Of a stretch of DNA of 64,000 nt, positions 33,495 to 42,861 are shown in pieces. Position 1 is the first letter of the stretch. The number at the start of each line of letters is the position of its first letter. This stretch comes from Streptomyces sp. DT2A-34. GTDB lineage: Bacteria > Actinomycetota > Actinomycetes > Streptomycetales > Streptomycetaceae. The notes below the pieces were generated by a model. The model ran no database searches, was not told the DNA's origin, and saw nothing but the letters and a program-made list of their open reading frames with translations. The translations under genes were made by a program, and so were the position numbers. Where the stretch lies: NCBI RefSeq assembly GCF_030499515.1, contig NZ_JASTWJ010000001.1:6304001-6368000 (forward strand). Direction: 5' to 3'.

Positions 33495-34766
33495 CTAGCC
33501 GGAGGGTGTTCTCCTCCGGCCGTCGCGCATCCCCACCGCCCCGCCTGCGATGACTGCCACTAGCACCAGGCTGCCCACCACCACGTAGGTGCCGAGGCGG
33601 GTAGCCCGTTCCTGTGGGGTTTCGCCGAGCGGGAGTTGGGCCACGGCGGGGGCCTTGGCCTGCCCTGCTCCTTCGTTGCTGGGTACGGGGTGGTCGATCG
33701 GTTTGTCGTCCTCGGTGAGGGCGCGTACGGGGTCGACGATGCCCCAGCCGACCAGGCGGTCGTGGCCGGGGATGGAGCGTTCCGCGGTCTGCATGATCTG
33801 GGCGGTGATCTGCTTCTGCGTCCACTGGGGGTGCTTGGCTTTGATGAGGGCGGCGACGCCGGCGACGTAGGGGGCGGAGAAGCTGGTGCCGTTGTCGGCG
33901 CAGTGCCCGCCGCCGGGGACGGTGGAGACCATGTCGACGCCGGGGGCTGCGACGTCGACGAAGTCGCCGGACTGGGAGAAGGCGGCGCGTTCGTTGTTGC
34001 GGTCGGAGGCGGCCACGGCCAGGACGCCGTCGTATGAGGCCGGGTAGGTCTTCTTCACGTTGCCGTCGAGGCCGTCGTTGCCCGCCGAGGCCACGATGAC
34101 GATCTCTTTGGCCAGGGCGTTGTCCACCGCGCGTTCCAGTGTGGAGGTGGCTGTGATCGGGTTGACCGTGTCCTGGGAGATGTTGATGACGTCGGCCTCG
34201 GCGTCGTTGGCGGCATAGTTGATTGCCCTGGCCAGGCTGTCGGTGTCGCCGTGGCCCTCGGCGTCGTTCTGCTGGATCGGGATGATCGTCGCCTCGGGGG
34301 CGAGGCCGACGAACCCGGTGTCCTTCGCTGGCCTAGCGGCGATGATTCCGGCGACCTTCGTGCCGTGGCCCACCGTGTCGGTGGTGCCGTTCTCGCTGCC
34401 TCGTGCGATCTTGTTGCCGTTGTCGTCCTTGAGGTTCAGCGGCAGGTAGTTGCGGCCGCTCTTGACGTCTACCGCCGGGGCGAGCTGGCGGTTCTTGACG
34501 TCCACACCGGTGTCGATGACCGCGACGCGGACCTCCTTGCCCCTGGACTGCTTCCACACCTCGTCCAGTAGGACCCGCTGTAGCGCCCAGGGGCGGCCCT
34601 CGTACGGCTTGCCGGGGAAGGTGCACTGATCGGCGGCGGTAGCGGTGGGAGTCATCGGTACGCCTACGAACACGAGGGCGGCGGCCCCCGTTGCGGCGAG
34701 TAGACGCACACGGCCCGGCCCGCCCAAGTGGCGATGCGTCCACATCCGCTCGGCCCGCCCCCTCAT
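33495..34766 (-). CDS. mycP: Mycosin, type VII secretion-associated serine protease
   Basis: 423 residues, with ATG at 34766 overlapping the eccB stop (ATGA). It has a signal peptide (RLLAATGAAALVFVGVPM), then an S8 domain with Asp in RVAVIDTGVDVKNR, His in TVGHGTKVAGIIAA, oxyanion Asn in VASAGNDG and Ser in NGTSFSAPYVAGVAALI. A linker and a C-terminal transmembrane helix (TYVVVGSLVLVAVIAGGAVG) follow. MycP is an essential ESX component and also cleaves some substrates. The catalytic triad looks intact. It is third in the leftward operon eccD-eccB-mycP. Confidence 0.95.
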   Translation of the reverse strand: MRGRAERMWTHRHLGGPGRVRLLAATGAAALVFVGVPMTPTATAADQCTFPGKPYEGRPWALQRVLLDEVWKQSRGKEVRVAVIDTGVDVKNRQLAPAVDVKSGRNYLPLNLKDDNGNKIARGSENGTTDTVGHGTKVAGIIAARPAKDTGFVGLAPEATIIPIQQNDAEGHGDTDSLARAINYAANDAEADVINISQDTVNPITATSTLERAVDNALAKEIVIVASAGNDGLDGNVKKTYPASYDGVLAVAASDRNNERAAFSQSGDFVDVAAPGVDMVSTVPGGGHCADNGTSFSAPYVAGVAALIKAKHPQWTQKQITAQIMQTAERSIPGHDRLVGWGIVDPVRALTEDDKPIDHPVPSNEGAGQAKAPAVAQLPLGETPQERATRLGTYVVVGSLVLVAVIAGGAVGMRDGRRRTPSG

Positions 34767-36307
34767 GACCCCTGCGGCTGTCGTGCCGCGCCCGTCGACA
34801 GCCGTGGCCCCGTCGGCAGGAACGCGGACCACGCGGCCGGGATCGGCGCTGGTGTTACGTCTTTGTAGCCGAGGCGGTTCTGTGCCTGCTGGGCCTCCTG
34901 CAGCGCTGCCTCACGCTGCTCCCGCCGCTCGGCTGCCGAGCCGGAGGAGCCGATGCCCGCGTCGTCCGTCTCGCTGTCGCCGTTGGACTGCATCGCGTAG
35001 CGCAGGCCGGTGTCGGTGACGAGGAAGAAGAAGCCGGAGCGAGTCGACGAACCCGTGAACTGGCGGAAGAACTGGCCCGATCCGGGGGTGACGTACGCGC
35101 TGCTCGACCCGGTGGGGAGGGTGGCGGGGAAGTTCCTGCCCGCCCAGGTGCTGAGTGTCGTGGCGCCGTTGTCCTCGTCCACGTCGCGCAGGACGTTGCA
35201 CACCGTGTTGCGGCTGCCCTCGTCGGTGCTCGCCGAGTTGACCGGCTCGGGCTCCTGCTGCGGCCAAGTCTTCTCGGCGCCGAAGGGCGTCCCGGGCGTG
35301 AAGCTGCCGGCGCTGACCGGCATCGCCCGGCTCGCCTGTCCGAGGATGGTCAGGGCTTTGCTGCTGAGCAGGAGCTTCGCTGTGAAGTCGGAGACCGGGG
35401 CGACCCGCCCCTGCAGGACGACGTACTTCTGGATCCTGGTCCCGGAGGGGGCCTCCAGGACCATGCCCACCTTGTTGGCCGCCGCTGGCAGCTGGCCCTG
35501 GATCCCGGCGTCGGCGCCGGGCTGGCCCGGGATCTCCGGGAAGGTGATGGGGTCGCCCTTGTGCAAGGTCGCCAGCCAGCCGGCCGACACCCGCTGGGGC
35601 TCCCGGCCCTCGCCGACGACCGTGCGCAGCAGCAGCTCCTCGTTCTGCACGGGGTACGCCGTCCCCTGGGCGTCGACGACGTAGCGGGTGCGGTCCGGGC
35701 CCGGGCCTGCCACATACATCAGCTCGCCGCCCCGCAGCCGCTCCGCGCCCTCGGGCCGGTCCATGTCACGCTCGGCCAGGATGAACGCCGCCTTCTGGAT
35801 GGCACGGCCGCCCTCACCGGGTCGCTCACAGACCACCCAGCGTTTCTTCGAACCGGCTTCGTCGGCGTCGGGCAGACGGTCGGGGGCGTAGGGGATGCCG
35901 AGGGTGGGGCCGTGCGGGATCGTGCCGTTGTCCAGGACCGATTCATCGACGTTGATGACCTTGCCCTTGTCGGGCTGCAGGAGGAGCTTCGCCGAGGACA
36001 TGTTCAACACCGGGTGCAGCTGCGTCTTGCCGTCGGTCTTGAGGATCACGTACCGGGTGGTCGACTTGCTGGAGATGATGACGTTCTCCCCGGCCTTGTC
36101 CCAGCCCTGCGGTGCGGCGGGCTTGAACATGCCCCAGGCCCCGAAGCCGGCCAGGATGACAGCGGTGACGATCGCACCCGGCACGACCGCACGCAGTGGC
36201 CGTGGCCAACCCTCCTCGGTGCCGTTCGGACTGGGCTGCAGGAACTGCCCGACCAGGCGCCGTCGCGCGAAGGTGTAGGCGTTCAACTCATCCCGCCGCG
36301 ATGCCAT
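34763..36307 (-). CDS. eccB: Type VII secretion protein EccB
   Basis: 514 residues. The N-terminus MASRRDELNAYTFARRRLVG and the start of the single transmembrane helix (VVPGAIVTAVILAGFGAWGMF, about residues 41-61) are hallmark EccB features. The periplasmic-side domain includes the conserved KTDGKTQLHPVLNMSSAKLL and two Cys (VVCERP, NTVCNVLRD) that form the EccB disulfide in known structures. A glutamine/alanine-rich C-terminus follows. EccB is one of the core membrane subunits. The spacing to eccD (113 bp) and overlap with mycP indicate one transcription unit. Confidence 0.97.
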   Translation of the reverse strand: MASRRDELNAYTFARRRLVGQFLQPSPNGTEEGWPRPLRAVVPGAIVTAVILAGFGAWGMFKPAAPQGWDKAGENVIISSKSTTRYVILKTDGKTQLHPVLNMSSAKLLLQPDKGKVINVDESVLDNGTIPHGPTLGIPYAPDRLPDADEAGSKKRWVVCERPGEGGRAIQKAAFILAERDMDRPEGAERLRGGELMYVAGPGPDRTRYVVDAQGTAYPVQNEELLLRTVVGEGREPQRVSAGWLATLHKGDPITFPEIPGQPGADAGIQGQLPAAANKVGMVLEAPSGTRIQKYVVLQGRVAPVSDFTAKLLLSSKALTILGQASRAMPVSAGSFTPGTPFGAEKTWPQQEPEPVNSASTDEGSRNTVCNVLRDVDEDNGATTLSTWAGRNFPATLPTGSSSAYVTPGSGQFFRQFTGSSTRSGFFFLVTDTGLRYAMQSNGDSETDDAGIGSSGSAAERREQREAALQEAQQAQNRLGYKDVTPAPIPAAWSAFLPTGPRLSTGAARQPQGS

Positions 36308-36420
36308 CGTTCCGCTGCCTCATTCCCCCGCTGATTGATCTGGTTGTTCTGGTCTCGTACGAGGAGCAGGTCCCGTACGTCGATGTGGCCTCGCTCTGCT
36401 CGCCAAGGCCCCGTCGGCTC

Positions 36421-37995
36421 TCACGATGAGAGCGAGCGCATCTGCTGGTAGGCGCCGAACACCGCAAGACACAGCGGCAGCAGCGTCAGAAGCACGAAAC
36501 TCTCTGCGATCTCCAGGAAGCGGCCCCAGAACGGGGGGACCCCCTTGCTGGGCACGACCAGCGCGATCGCGGCGATCGCACCGGCGACGACGGCGACCGC
36601 GACCGACAGCCACACCAGCCTGATTGCCATGGCCGTGCCGTCACCCCGTAGCGCCTCCAGGACCATTCGAGCGGGCGGGTTGAGGGAGAGCCCGAGTCCC
36701 AGGAGCACCAGTGAGGCGAGGCCCGCCGCGAGCGTGCAGCCCACCTGAACCGTGTGTCGGAACAGATGGGCGCGCATCAGCAGGGCCAAGCCCGTGGCGA
36801 GCGCAAGGAGTTGGGCCCACAGGTCGTCGGAAAACCCGAGCACCGCGGCTGCAACTGTTGCGACCAACGCACATCCACCCACCAGGCCGAGCAGCAACTC
36901 GTGGCCGCGCCGCGCTTGAGCGGCGATGCGCTCGGCGTCGATGACGTCCGACACCTCGGCGGCGTCATTATCGGCATCGGCGTAGTCGCTGCCGATGGCG
37001 GTGCGCGGCGGGTCGAAGCCGATGGGAAGGCGGGCGAAACGCGTGGCCAGGCCCGGCAGAAAGGCGAGAGCGCCCAGGGCGAGCGGGGAGGAGACTGCCG
37101 CGGTCTCTGCAGGGCTCATCTCGGCGAGGATGGACACGAACGTCAACAGCATGCCGAGGGCCGAGGCGAATGCGAAGGCGACGAAGGGGCCGTCGCCGCT
37201 CGGTGTGAGGAACACCAGCACCACCGATCCCACGAGTACGGCGGCGCAGGCGAGCAGGAACTGCAGCCTTCCGATTCCCTCTCCGGCCGGCAGCGCGAGC
37301 AGTCCGCTGCCGGCGACTCCCAGGTTGGCGAGGGCGCCGATGCCGAAGGCCACGGACGAGCCGCGGTCGCCGTAGACCCGTGCGCGTACCGCAGCGATCG
37401 CCAGGAGGACCAGGCCTGAGACCGTGGCCACGATGCCCGGGAGCCCGTGCATGTCGTGCCGGACGTCGGAACTCCAAGCCACGAAGGCGAGCAGCATCAG
37501 TAGGACACAGCTACCGAAGAGTCCTGCGGTGCGCAGGAGTTCGTCGTTCCAGAGTGTGCGGTCGCGGGTGACGGCGCTGGCCGTGGCGTGCGTGACGTCG
37601 TCGAACACCGCGGGCGGGAGGGAGTCGGAGAACGGGCGTAGCAGGAGGAAGTCGCCGTCGGCGATGCGCTGTGCGGCGAGTGAGCGTGCCTCGTCGAGGA
37701 CCGTGCCGTCCCGACGTACCAGGTGGTATCCGACGGGGGCGCCAGGTGCCGGAGTCTGTCCGGACAGGCGCAGGATTTCCGGGAAGAGGTGCGCGAGGGG
37801 AATGTCGTCGGGTAGCGCCACATCGATGCGGCTGTCGGGTGCCGCCACGATGATCCGGCGGAAGCCGGTGCTGCGCGTGGTCGGCGTCCCCGGTCCCCAG
37901 GGCTGCCCCGGTCCCGGATGAGCCCCCGACCCCGTTTGGCCCCATGGTCCCGGGTGACCGCCGGTGTTTCCTGCCGCTCGAACTGTCGCAGGCAC
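36421..37995 (-). CDS. eccD: Type VII secretion integral membrane protein EccD
   Basis: 524 residues from GTG 37995 (ggggga seven bases upstream). After a Gly/Pro-rich leader there is a ubiquitin-like (YukD-type) domain, RRIIVAAPDSRIDVALPDD to DGDFLLLRPF. About eleven transmembrane helices follow (first GLFGSCVLLMLLAFVAW, last FVLLTLLPLCLAVFGAY). EccD forms the membrane pore vestibule of ESX systems. It is first in the leftward operon and divergent from eccC across a 253-bp promoter region holding the second ATYGATTA motif. Longer in-frame extension upstream overlaps eccC and is not credible. Confidence 0.95.
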   Translation of the reverse strand: MPATVRAAGNTGGHPGPWGQTGSGAHPGPGQPWGPGTPTTRSTGFRRIIVAAPDSRIDVALPDDIPLAHLFPEILRLSGQTPAPGAPVGYHLVRRDGTVLDEARSLAAQRIADGDFLLLRPFSDSLPPAVFDDVTHATASAVTRDRTLWNDELLRTAGLFGSCVLLMLLAFVAWSSDVRHDMHGLPGIVATVSGLVLLAIAAVRARVYGDRGSSVAFGIGALANLGVAGSGLLALPAGEGIGRLQFLLACAAVLVGSVVLVFLTPSGDGPFVAFAFASALGMLLTFVSILAEMSPAETAAVSSPLALGALAFLPGLATRFARLPIGFDPPRTAIGSDYADADNDAAEVSDVIDAERIAAQARRGHELLLGLVGGCALVATVAAAVLGFSDDLWAQLLALATGLALLMRAHLFRHTVQVGCTLAAGLASLVLLGLGLSLNPPARMVLEALRGDGTAMAIRLVWLSVAVAVVAGAIAAIALVVPSKGVPPFWGRFLEIAESFVLLTLLPLCLAVFGAYQQMRSLSS

Positions 37996-38102
37996 GTACG
38001 TCTCCCCCTCGCGGTGCTTCTCAACTCGCGGGCCGCGCCCCTGTCCCGTTCGCGTGTCCGCTCTCATTCCGGTTCCGAATGACCGTGAATGACCCTGAAT
38101 CC

Positions 38103-38128
38103 ATTGATTATTCGCGGGTGTGCACACG
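38103..38128 (+). promoter_or_regulatory. Putative operator: ATYGATTA-N9-GTGYACACG motif, copy 2
   Basis: attgatta, nine bases, gtgcacacg, lying 108 bases upstream of eccD and 121 upstream of eccC. It has the same half-sites and spacing as 16656-16681 (18 of 26 bases identical). It could coordinate the ESX core with the restriction/Septu block. Confidence 0.4.
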
Positions 38129-38248
38129 CGTGGCGCCACCCTATCGTCCGCAATGTCAGTGCCCGCCAGTAGGATCCGGTCCGGATGGAGTCGGCGCCAC
38201 GGGGGTGCGGACAAGGGCTCTTCAGTCCGCGAGGGGGACGGGTCAGCT

Positions 38249-41200
38249 TTGAGCCAGATCGTCGTCAAACGGCCGCCGAGGGCCTTGCCCAGGGATGTGC
38301 CTGCCGATCCAGTGCAGTTGCAATCCCCGCCCGAGTTGCCCAGAGGGCAGCAGGAGGGCGCCCTGATGCAGCTGCTGCCCATGCTGGGCATGGGCGGTTC
38401 CGTCGTCTTCTTCTTCATGACGCCGAACCCGATCATGCGCATCATGGGCATGGTCATGATCGCATCGACGATCGCCCTGGCTATTGCCATGCTCGTCCGG
38501 TACCGGCGCGGCACCCAGGGCCAACTCGCCGATCTGCGACGGGACTACCTGAAGTACTTGGCCAAATCCCGCCGTACGGTTCTGCGTACGGCGCGGCTGC
38601 AGCGCGACGCCCAGTTCTATCTGCATCCGGCTCCCGAGCAGTTGTGGGCGCTGGTCGCCGAGGGCAGCCGCCTCTGGGAGCGCCGTATTAGCGACGACGA
38701 CTTCGGGCAGGTCCGGATCGGGCTGGGCAGTCAACAACTCGCCACCCCACTGGTCGCACCCGAGACCGCTCCGGTGGACGAGCTGGAGCCGCTCACCGCC
38801 GGGGCCATGAAGCAGTTCCTCAACGCGCACAGCACGATCGAGGGCCTGCCCATGGCGATCTCGTTGCGGGCCTTCTACCACCTCACTATCAGCGGGGACG
38901 AAACTCACGTCAGAGCGGCGGCGCGCGCCATGGTGGCCTCCCTGGCCACCATGCATTCTCCCGACGACCTGGTGGTGGCTGTAGCCGCCGGGCAGGACGC
39001 GGCTCCGCACTGGGAGTGGGCCAAGTGGCTGCCTCACGTCCAGACCGAGGGAAGTGACGGAGCGGGTAGCCGCCGTCTGATCACGTCCAGTGCGCAGGAT
39101 CTGGAGCTGCTGCTCAAGGAGGAGCTCGAAGGGCGTCCCCGGTTCCAGGCCGGCGGTCAGCCCCTGCTGGAGCAGCCGCACATCGTCGTCGTACTCGACG
39201 GAGAGGCGTTGTCGCCGTTGTCGGCGCTGGCTGCGGCCGAAGGGCTGCAGGGTGTCACGATCGTCGAGGTCGTGCCAGCCAGGCTCACCGGGGCACGCGG
39301 CGGTCTCTCGGTCGTGGTGCATCCGCATGCGCTGCGCCTGGAGTCCGGCGACGGCCTCGTCTACGAAGGGACGCCCGACCGTCTCAGTCCCGAGGCCGCC
39401 GAGGCACTCGCCCTCCAGCTCGCGCCCCTGTACATGGCGTCCGGTGGCGACTCGGACGAACCGCTGCTCGCCAACCTGGAGTTCACCGATCTCCTCGACC
39501 TGGACGACGCGGAATCCGTGGACGTCGGCCGCACGTGGCGCCCGCGCTCCCGTGCCGAGCGCCTGCGTGTCCCGATCGGCGTCGGCGAGGACGGCACGCC
39601 GGTGATGCTGGACCTGAAGGAAGCCGCGCAGGACGGCATGGGCCCACACGGCCTGTGTGTCGGCGCCACCGGATCCGGCAAGTCCGAACTGCTGCGCACC
39701 CTCGTGCTCGGCCTCGCGGTGACCCACTCCTCGGAGACCCTGAACTTCGTCCTCGCGGACTTCAAGGGCGGCGCAACCTTCGCCGGCATGGCGGACCTGC
39801 CACATGTCGCCGCGGTGATCACCAACCTCGCGGACGACCTGACCCTCGTGGACCGCATGGGCGACTCGATCCGCGGCGAACTCAACCGCCGCCAGGAACT
39901 GCTCCGCAAGGCGGGCAACTACGCCAACATCCACGACTACGAGAAGGCCCGCTCAGCCGGCGCCGCTCTGGATCCGATCCCGTCCCTCGTCCTGGTGATT
40001 GACGAGTTCAGCGAACTCCTCACCGCCAAGCCCGATTTCATCGACATGTTCGTCCAGATCGGCCGCATCGGCCGCTCCCTGGGCGTCCACCTGCTGCTCG
40101 CCTCGCAGCGCCTGGAGGAAGGCCGCCTGCGAGGTCTGGAGACCTATCTGTCGTACCGCGTCGGACTGCGGACGTTCTCCGAGTCCGAGTCCCGCGCCGC
40201 CCTCGGTGTACCGGACGCCTACCACCTGCCGAACGTCCCGGGCTCGGGCTATCTGAAGTACGGCACCGACGAGATGGCCCGCTTCAAGGCCGCCTACGTC
40301 TCCGGCGCGCACCGGCCGACCTCCACCCGGGCCACGGCAGGGGACGGCCCGCTGCCGGTGGACCGTCGTCCTGTGCCCTTCACCGCCGCCCCCGTGCCGG
40401 TCCAGTACGCACAGGTCGACCCCCGGGCCCAGGTGCCGGACCCGCGGGCGGGCGGGGACGACGCCCTGGCCGACACCGTGCTCGACGTCATCGTCCGGCG
40501 GCTCGCCGGGCAGGGTCCGGCCGCGCACCAGGTGTGGCTGCCGCCGCTGGACAACCCCCCGTCGCTGGACGCCCTCCTCCCGGGACTCGCCGCGGAGCAG
40601 GGCCGAGGCCTCACCAAGCCCGGCTACGAGGGCGCGGGCCGCCTCATCGTGCCGCTCGGTGTCGTCGACAAGCCCTTCGAGCAGCGGCGTGACCCGCTGT
40701 ATCGGGACTTCTCCGGCGCCGCGGGCCATATGCAGATCGTCGGCGGCCCGCAGTCCGGCAAGTCGACGCTGCTGCGGACGATCATCTCCGCGTTCGCGCT
40801 GACGCACACACCGCACGAGGTTCAGTTCTACGGCCTGGACTTCGGCGGTGGCGGCATGTCCGCCGTCGCCGGGCTGCCGCACGTCGGCGGGGTGGCCTCA
40901 CGCCTGGACCCGGAGCGGGTACGCCGCACAGTCGCCGAGGTGTACGGCATCCTGACTCGCCGCGAGGAGTACTTCCGCAGCTCCGGTATCGACTCCATCG
41001 CCACCTTCCGCAAGCTGCGGGCCCGCGGAGAGATTTCGGTGGCGGACCAGCCCTGGGGCGATGTCTTCCTGGTCATCGACGGCTGGGGCAACTTCCGCAC
41101 CGAGTACGAGGGCCTGGAAGCCGCCGTCCTCGACATCGCCTCCCGAGGCCTCGGTTACGGCATCCACCTGATCCTTGCCGCCTCCCGCGCCATGGAGGTC

Positions 41201-42223
41201 CGTGCGAATCTGAAGGACCTGCTGATGAACCGCCTCGAACTGCGGCTCGGCGACCCAATGGACTCCGAACTGGACCGCAAGGCGGCCGGAAACGTCCCGG
41301 CAGGTGTCCCCGGCCGGGGCGTCACTCCCGAGACACTGCACTTCATGGGCGCGGTGCCGCGCATCGACGGCATCCACTCCGACGCCGACCTGTCCGAGGC
41401 GACCGCCGCCATGAGTCGCGACGTGGACCGCCACTGGACGGCACCCGGCGCACCGGCGGTACGCCTCCTACCACGTCACATCTCCTTCGCCGACCTGCCC
41501 GCAGCACTCGCCCAGCCGGACCGCGGCGTCGCCTTCGCCCTCGACGAGAACAACCTGGAACCCGTCCACGTCAACTTCGACCAGGACCCCTTCTTCCTCG
41601 TCTTCGGCGAAAGCGAGTCCGGCAAGTCCAACCTGCTGCGCCTCCTCATCAAACAGATCACCGACCTGCACGACGGGGACTCCTGCAAGCTCTTCGTGAT
41701 CGACAACCGCCGCTCGCTGCTGGACGCGGCCCCGGCGTCCCACCTGGCCGAGTATGTGCCCATGTCCAACGCCATGGACCACCACGTTCAGGCGCTGGCC
41801 GACCTCATGCAGCGGCGCACACCCTCGCCCGACGTCACCGCCGACCAGCTCCGGGCCCGCAACTGGTGGAGCGGCCCGACGATCTACGTGGTGGTCGACG
41901 ACTACGACCTGGTGTCGACCTCCGGCGGCAACCCGCTCGCCCCGCTCACGGAGCTCCTCCCGTTCGCCCGCGACGTGGGGATCCGCTTCATCGTCGCCAG
42001 AAACAGCGCAGGCGCCGGCCGCTCGTCGTACGAACCCTTCATGCAGCGCATCAAGGAACTGGGCGCACAGGGCGTCGTGCTCTCCGGCGACCTGAATGAG
42101 GGCGACATCCTCGGCAACGTACGCCCCCGCCCGATGCCGGCGGGGCGGGGGATCTTCGTCTCGCGACGGCGTGGAAACCTGTTGGTGCAGACAGGGCTCA
42201 TCGGAGAGGAAAGTCGTCGCTGA
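38249..42223 (+). CDS. eccC: Type VII secretion ATPase EccC (fused EccCa-EccCb)
   Basis: 1324 residues. The start is TTG 38249 (MSQIVVKRPPRALP), since upstream in-frame sequence looks non-coding. There are two N-terminal transmembrane helices (LLPMLGMGGSVVFFFM; IMGMVMIASTIALAIAMLV), then three FtsK/SpoIIIE-type ATPase domains with Walker A motifs GATGSGKSE (near residue 473), GGPQSGKST (near 832) and GESESGKSN (near 1120). Walker B-like strands are LVLVIDEFSELL, DVFLVIDGWGNF and YVVVDDYDLV; the second and third lack the catalytic acidic pair, as usual in EccC. EccC powers Esx export. It is the only FtsK-type protein in the element. Confidence 0.96.
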   Translation: MSQIVVKRPPRALPRDVPADPVQLQSPPELPRGQQEGALMQLLPMLGMGGSVVFFFMTPNPIMRIMGMVMIASTIALAIAMLVRYRRGTQGQLADLRRDYLKYLAKSRRTVLRTARLQRDAQFYLHPAPEQLWALVAEGSRLWERRISDDDFGQVRIGLGSQQLATPLVAPETAPVDELEPLTAGAMKQFLNAHSTIEGLPMAISLRAFYHLTISGDETHVRAAARAMVASLATMHSPDDLVVAVAAGQDAAPHWEWAKWLPHVQTEGSDGAGSRRLITSSAQDLELLLKEELEGRPRFQAGGQPLLEQPHIVVVLDGEALSPLSALAAAEGLQGVTIVEVVPARLTGARGGLSVVVHPHALRLESGDGLVYEGTPDRLSPEAAEALALQLAPLYMASGGDSDEPLLANLEFTDLLDLDDAESVDVGRTWRPRSRAERLRVPIGVGEDGTPVMLDLKEAAQDGMGPHGLCVGATGSGKSELLRTLVLGLAVTHSSETLNFVLADFKGGATFAGMADLPHVAAVITNLADDLTLVDRMGDSIRGELNRRQELLRKAGNYANIHDYEKARSAGAALDPIPSLVLVIDEFSELLTAKPDFIDMFVQIGRIGRSLGVHLLLASQRLEEGRLRGLETYLSYRVGLRTFSESESRAALGVPDAYHLPNVPGSGYLKYGTDEMARFKAAYVSGAHRPTSTRATAGDGPLPVDRRPVPFTAAPVPVQYAQVDPRAQVPDPRAGGDDALADTVLDVIVRRLAGQGPAAHQVWLPPLDNPPSLDALLPGLAAEQGRGLTKPGYEGAGRLIVPLGVVDKPFEQRRDPLYRDFSGAAGHMQIVGGPQSGKSTLLRTIISAFALTHTPHEVQFYGLDFGGGGMSAVAGLPHVGGVASRLDPERVRRTVAEVYGILTRREEYFRSSGIDSIATFRKLRARGEISVADQPWGDVFLVIDGWGNFRTEYEGLEAAVLDIASRGLGYGIHLILAASRAMEVRANLKDLLMNRLELRLGDPMDSELDRKAAGNVPAGVPGRGVTPETLHFMGAVPRIDGIHSDADLSEATAAMSRDVDRHWTAPGAPAVRLLPRHISFADLPAALAQPDRGVAFALDENNLEPVHVNFDQDPFFLVFGESESGKSNLLRLLIKQITDLHDGDSCKLFVIDNRRSLLDAAPASHLAEYVPMSNAMDHHVQALADLMQRRTPSPDVTADQLRARNWWSGPTIYVVVDDYDLVSTSGGNPLAPLTELLPFARDVGIRFIVARNSAGAGRSSYEPFMQRIKELGAQGVVLSGDLNEGDILGNVRPRPMPAGRGIFVSRRRGNLLVQTGLIGEESRR

Positions 42224-42532
42224 GGCCCGATACGCCCAGCCCACCAGCACCTTGGGATCGGCCCTTGCCCGCGCCATGCTGAGCACCGTGGCTCACTTCC
42301 GGGTCCCGTCCTGTCCGACGCCATCGGTGATGTCGTTGCCATGGCTGGGGCGCTCGGGAAGTCAAGAACATCCTCCACACAACCGCGAGACAATCGCCAC
42401 TGGAAGCGCCGGATGCCGGCTCCAGGCTGGCACGGGCGCCGGTGGAGTGGCTCTGTTGCTAGGAGTAACGGTCGCTCGTACAGCGCTCACCCATCTTCTT
42501 CCGGCGCCATGCAGTCGAGGGGCTTCTTTGCC
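42224..42532. other. 309-bp gap between eccC and the mobility module
   Basis: No convincing gene. In-frame extensions of the next gene back to 42341 have shadow-like composition. This is the junction between the ESX region and the plasmid-type module, but no repeat marking a composite junction was seen. Confidence 0.35.
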
Positions 42533-42808
42533 ATGTCCAACGCCGCCGAGCGCACGATGCGCGCACGTATCGCCACCCACTCTCTCTGGGCGAAGACCGA
42601 CGACCCCGCCGCCCACACGGCCCCCGCGAGGCGGGCTTTCCTCGACCGCTTCGAACGTGAGGTGGACCCCGAGGGCCGCCTGACGCCGGAGGAACGTTCG
42701 CGTCGTGCCGAGCACGCACGCAAGGCGTACTTCCAGCGCTTGGCACTGGCTTCCTCGCGCGCACGAGCCGCCAAAGCCACCGCCCGTAGGGGTGGTGGAG
42801 TGGCGTGA
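42533..42808 (+). CDS. Small conserved plasmid-type protein, unknown function
   Basis: 91 residues: MSNAAERTMRARIATHSLWA, then a charged helical region (RRAFLDRFEREVDPEGRLTP) and HARKAYFQRLALASSRARAA. An ATG at 42509 could add eight residues. Proteins with this start are familiar from integrated elements and plasmids of Streptomyces, where their function is unknown. It lies at the beginning of the mobility module. It is strongly basic at the C-terminus, so nucleic-acid contact is possible. Confidence 0.7.
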   Translation: MSNAAERTMRARIATHSLWAKTDDPAAHTAPARRAFLDRFEREVDPEGRLTPEERSRRAEHARKAYFQRLALASSRARAAKATARRGGGVA

Positions 42809-42861
42809 AACGCGAGCACCGTACGGAGCAAGGATCGCCGTCGGGAGTCCCCACCTCGACG

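Noticed and set aside
36421..38514. eccD reading from an ATG at 38514
   Set aside because: The extension overlaps the start of eccC on the opposite strand and lacks protein-like composition; GTG 37995 with ggggga upstream is the better start.
38249..42223. eccC as a TraB/FtsK conjugation protein
   Set aside because: Three ATPase domains, EccC-type N-terminus and eccD/eccB/mycP/WXG100 neighbours identify it as the ESX ATPase; a TraB-type single-domain protein with winged helix is not seen.
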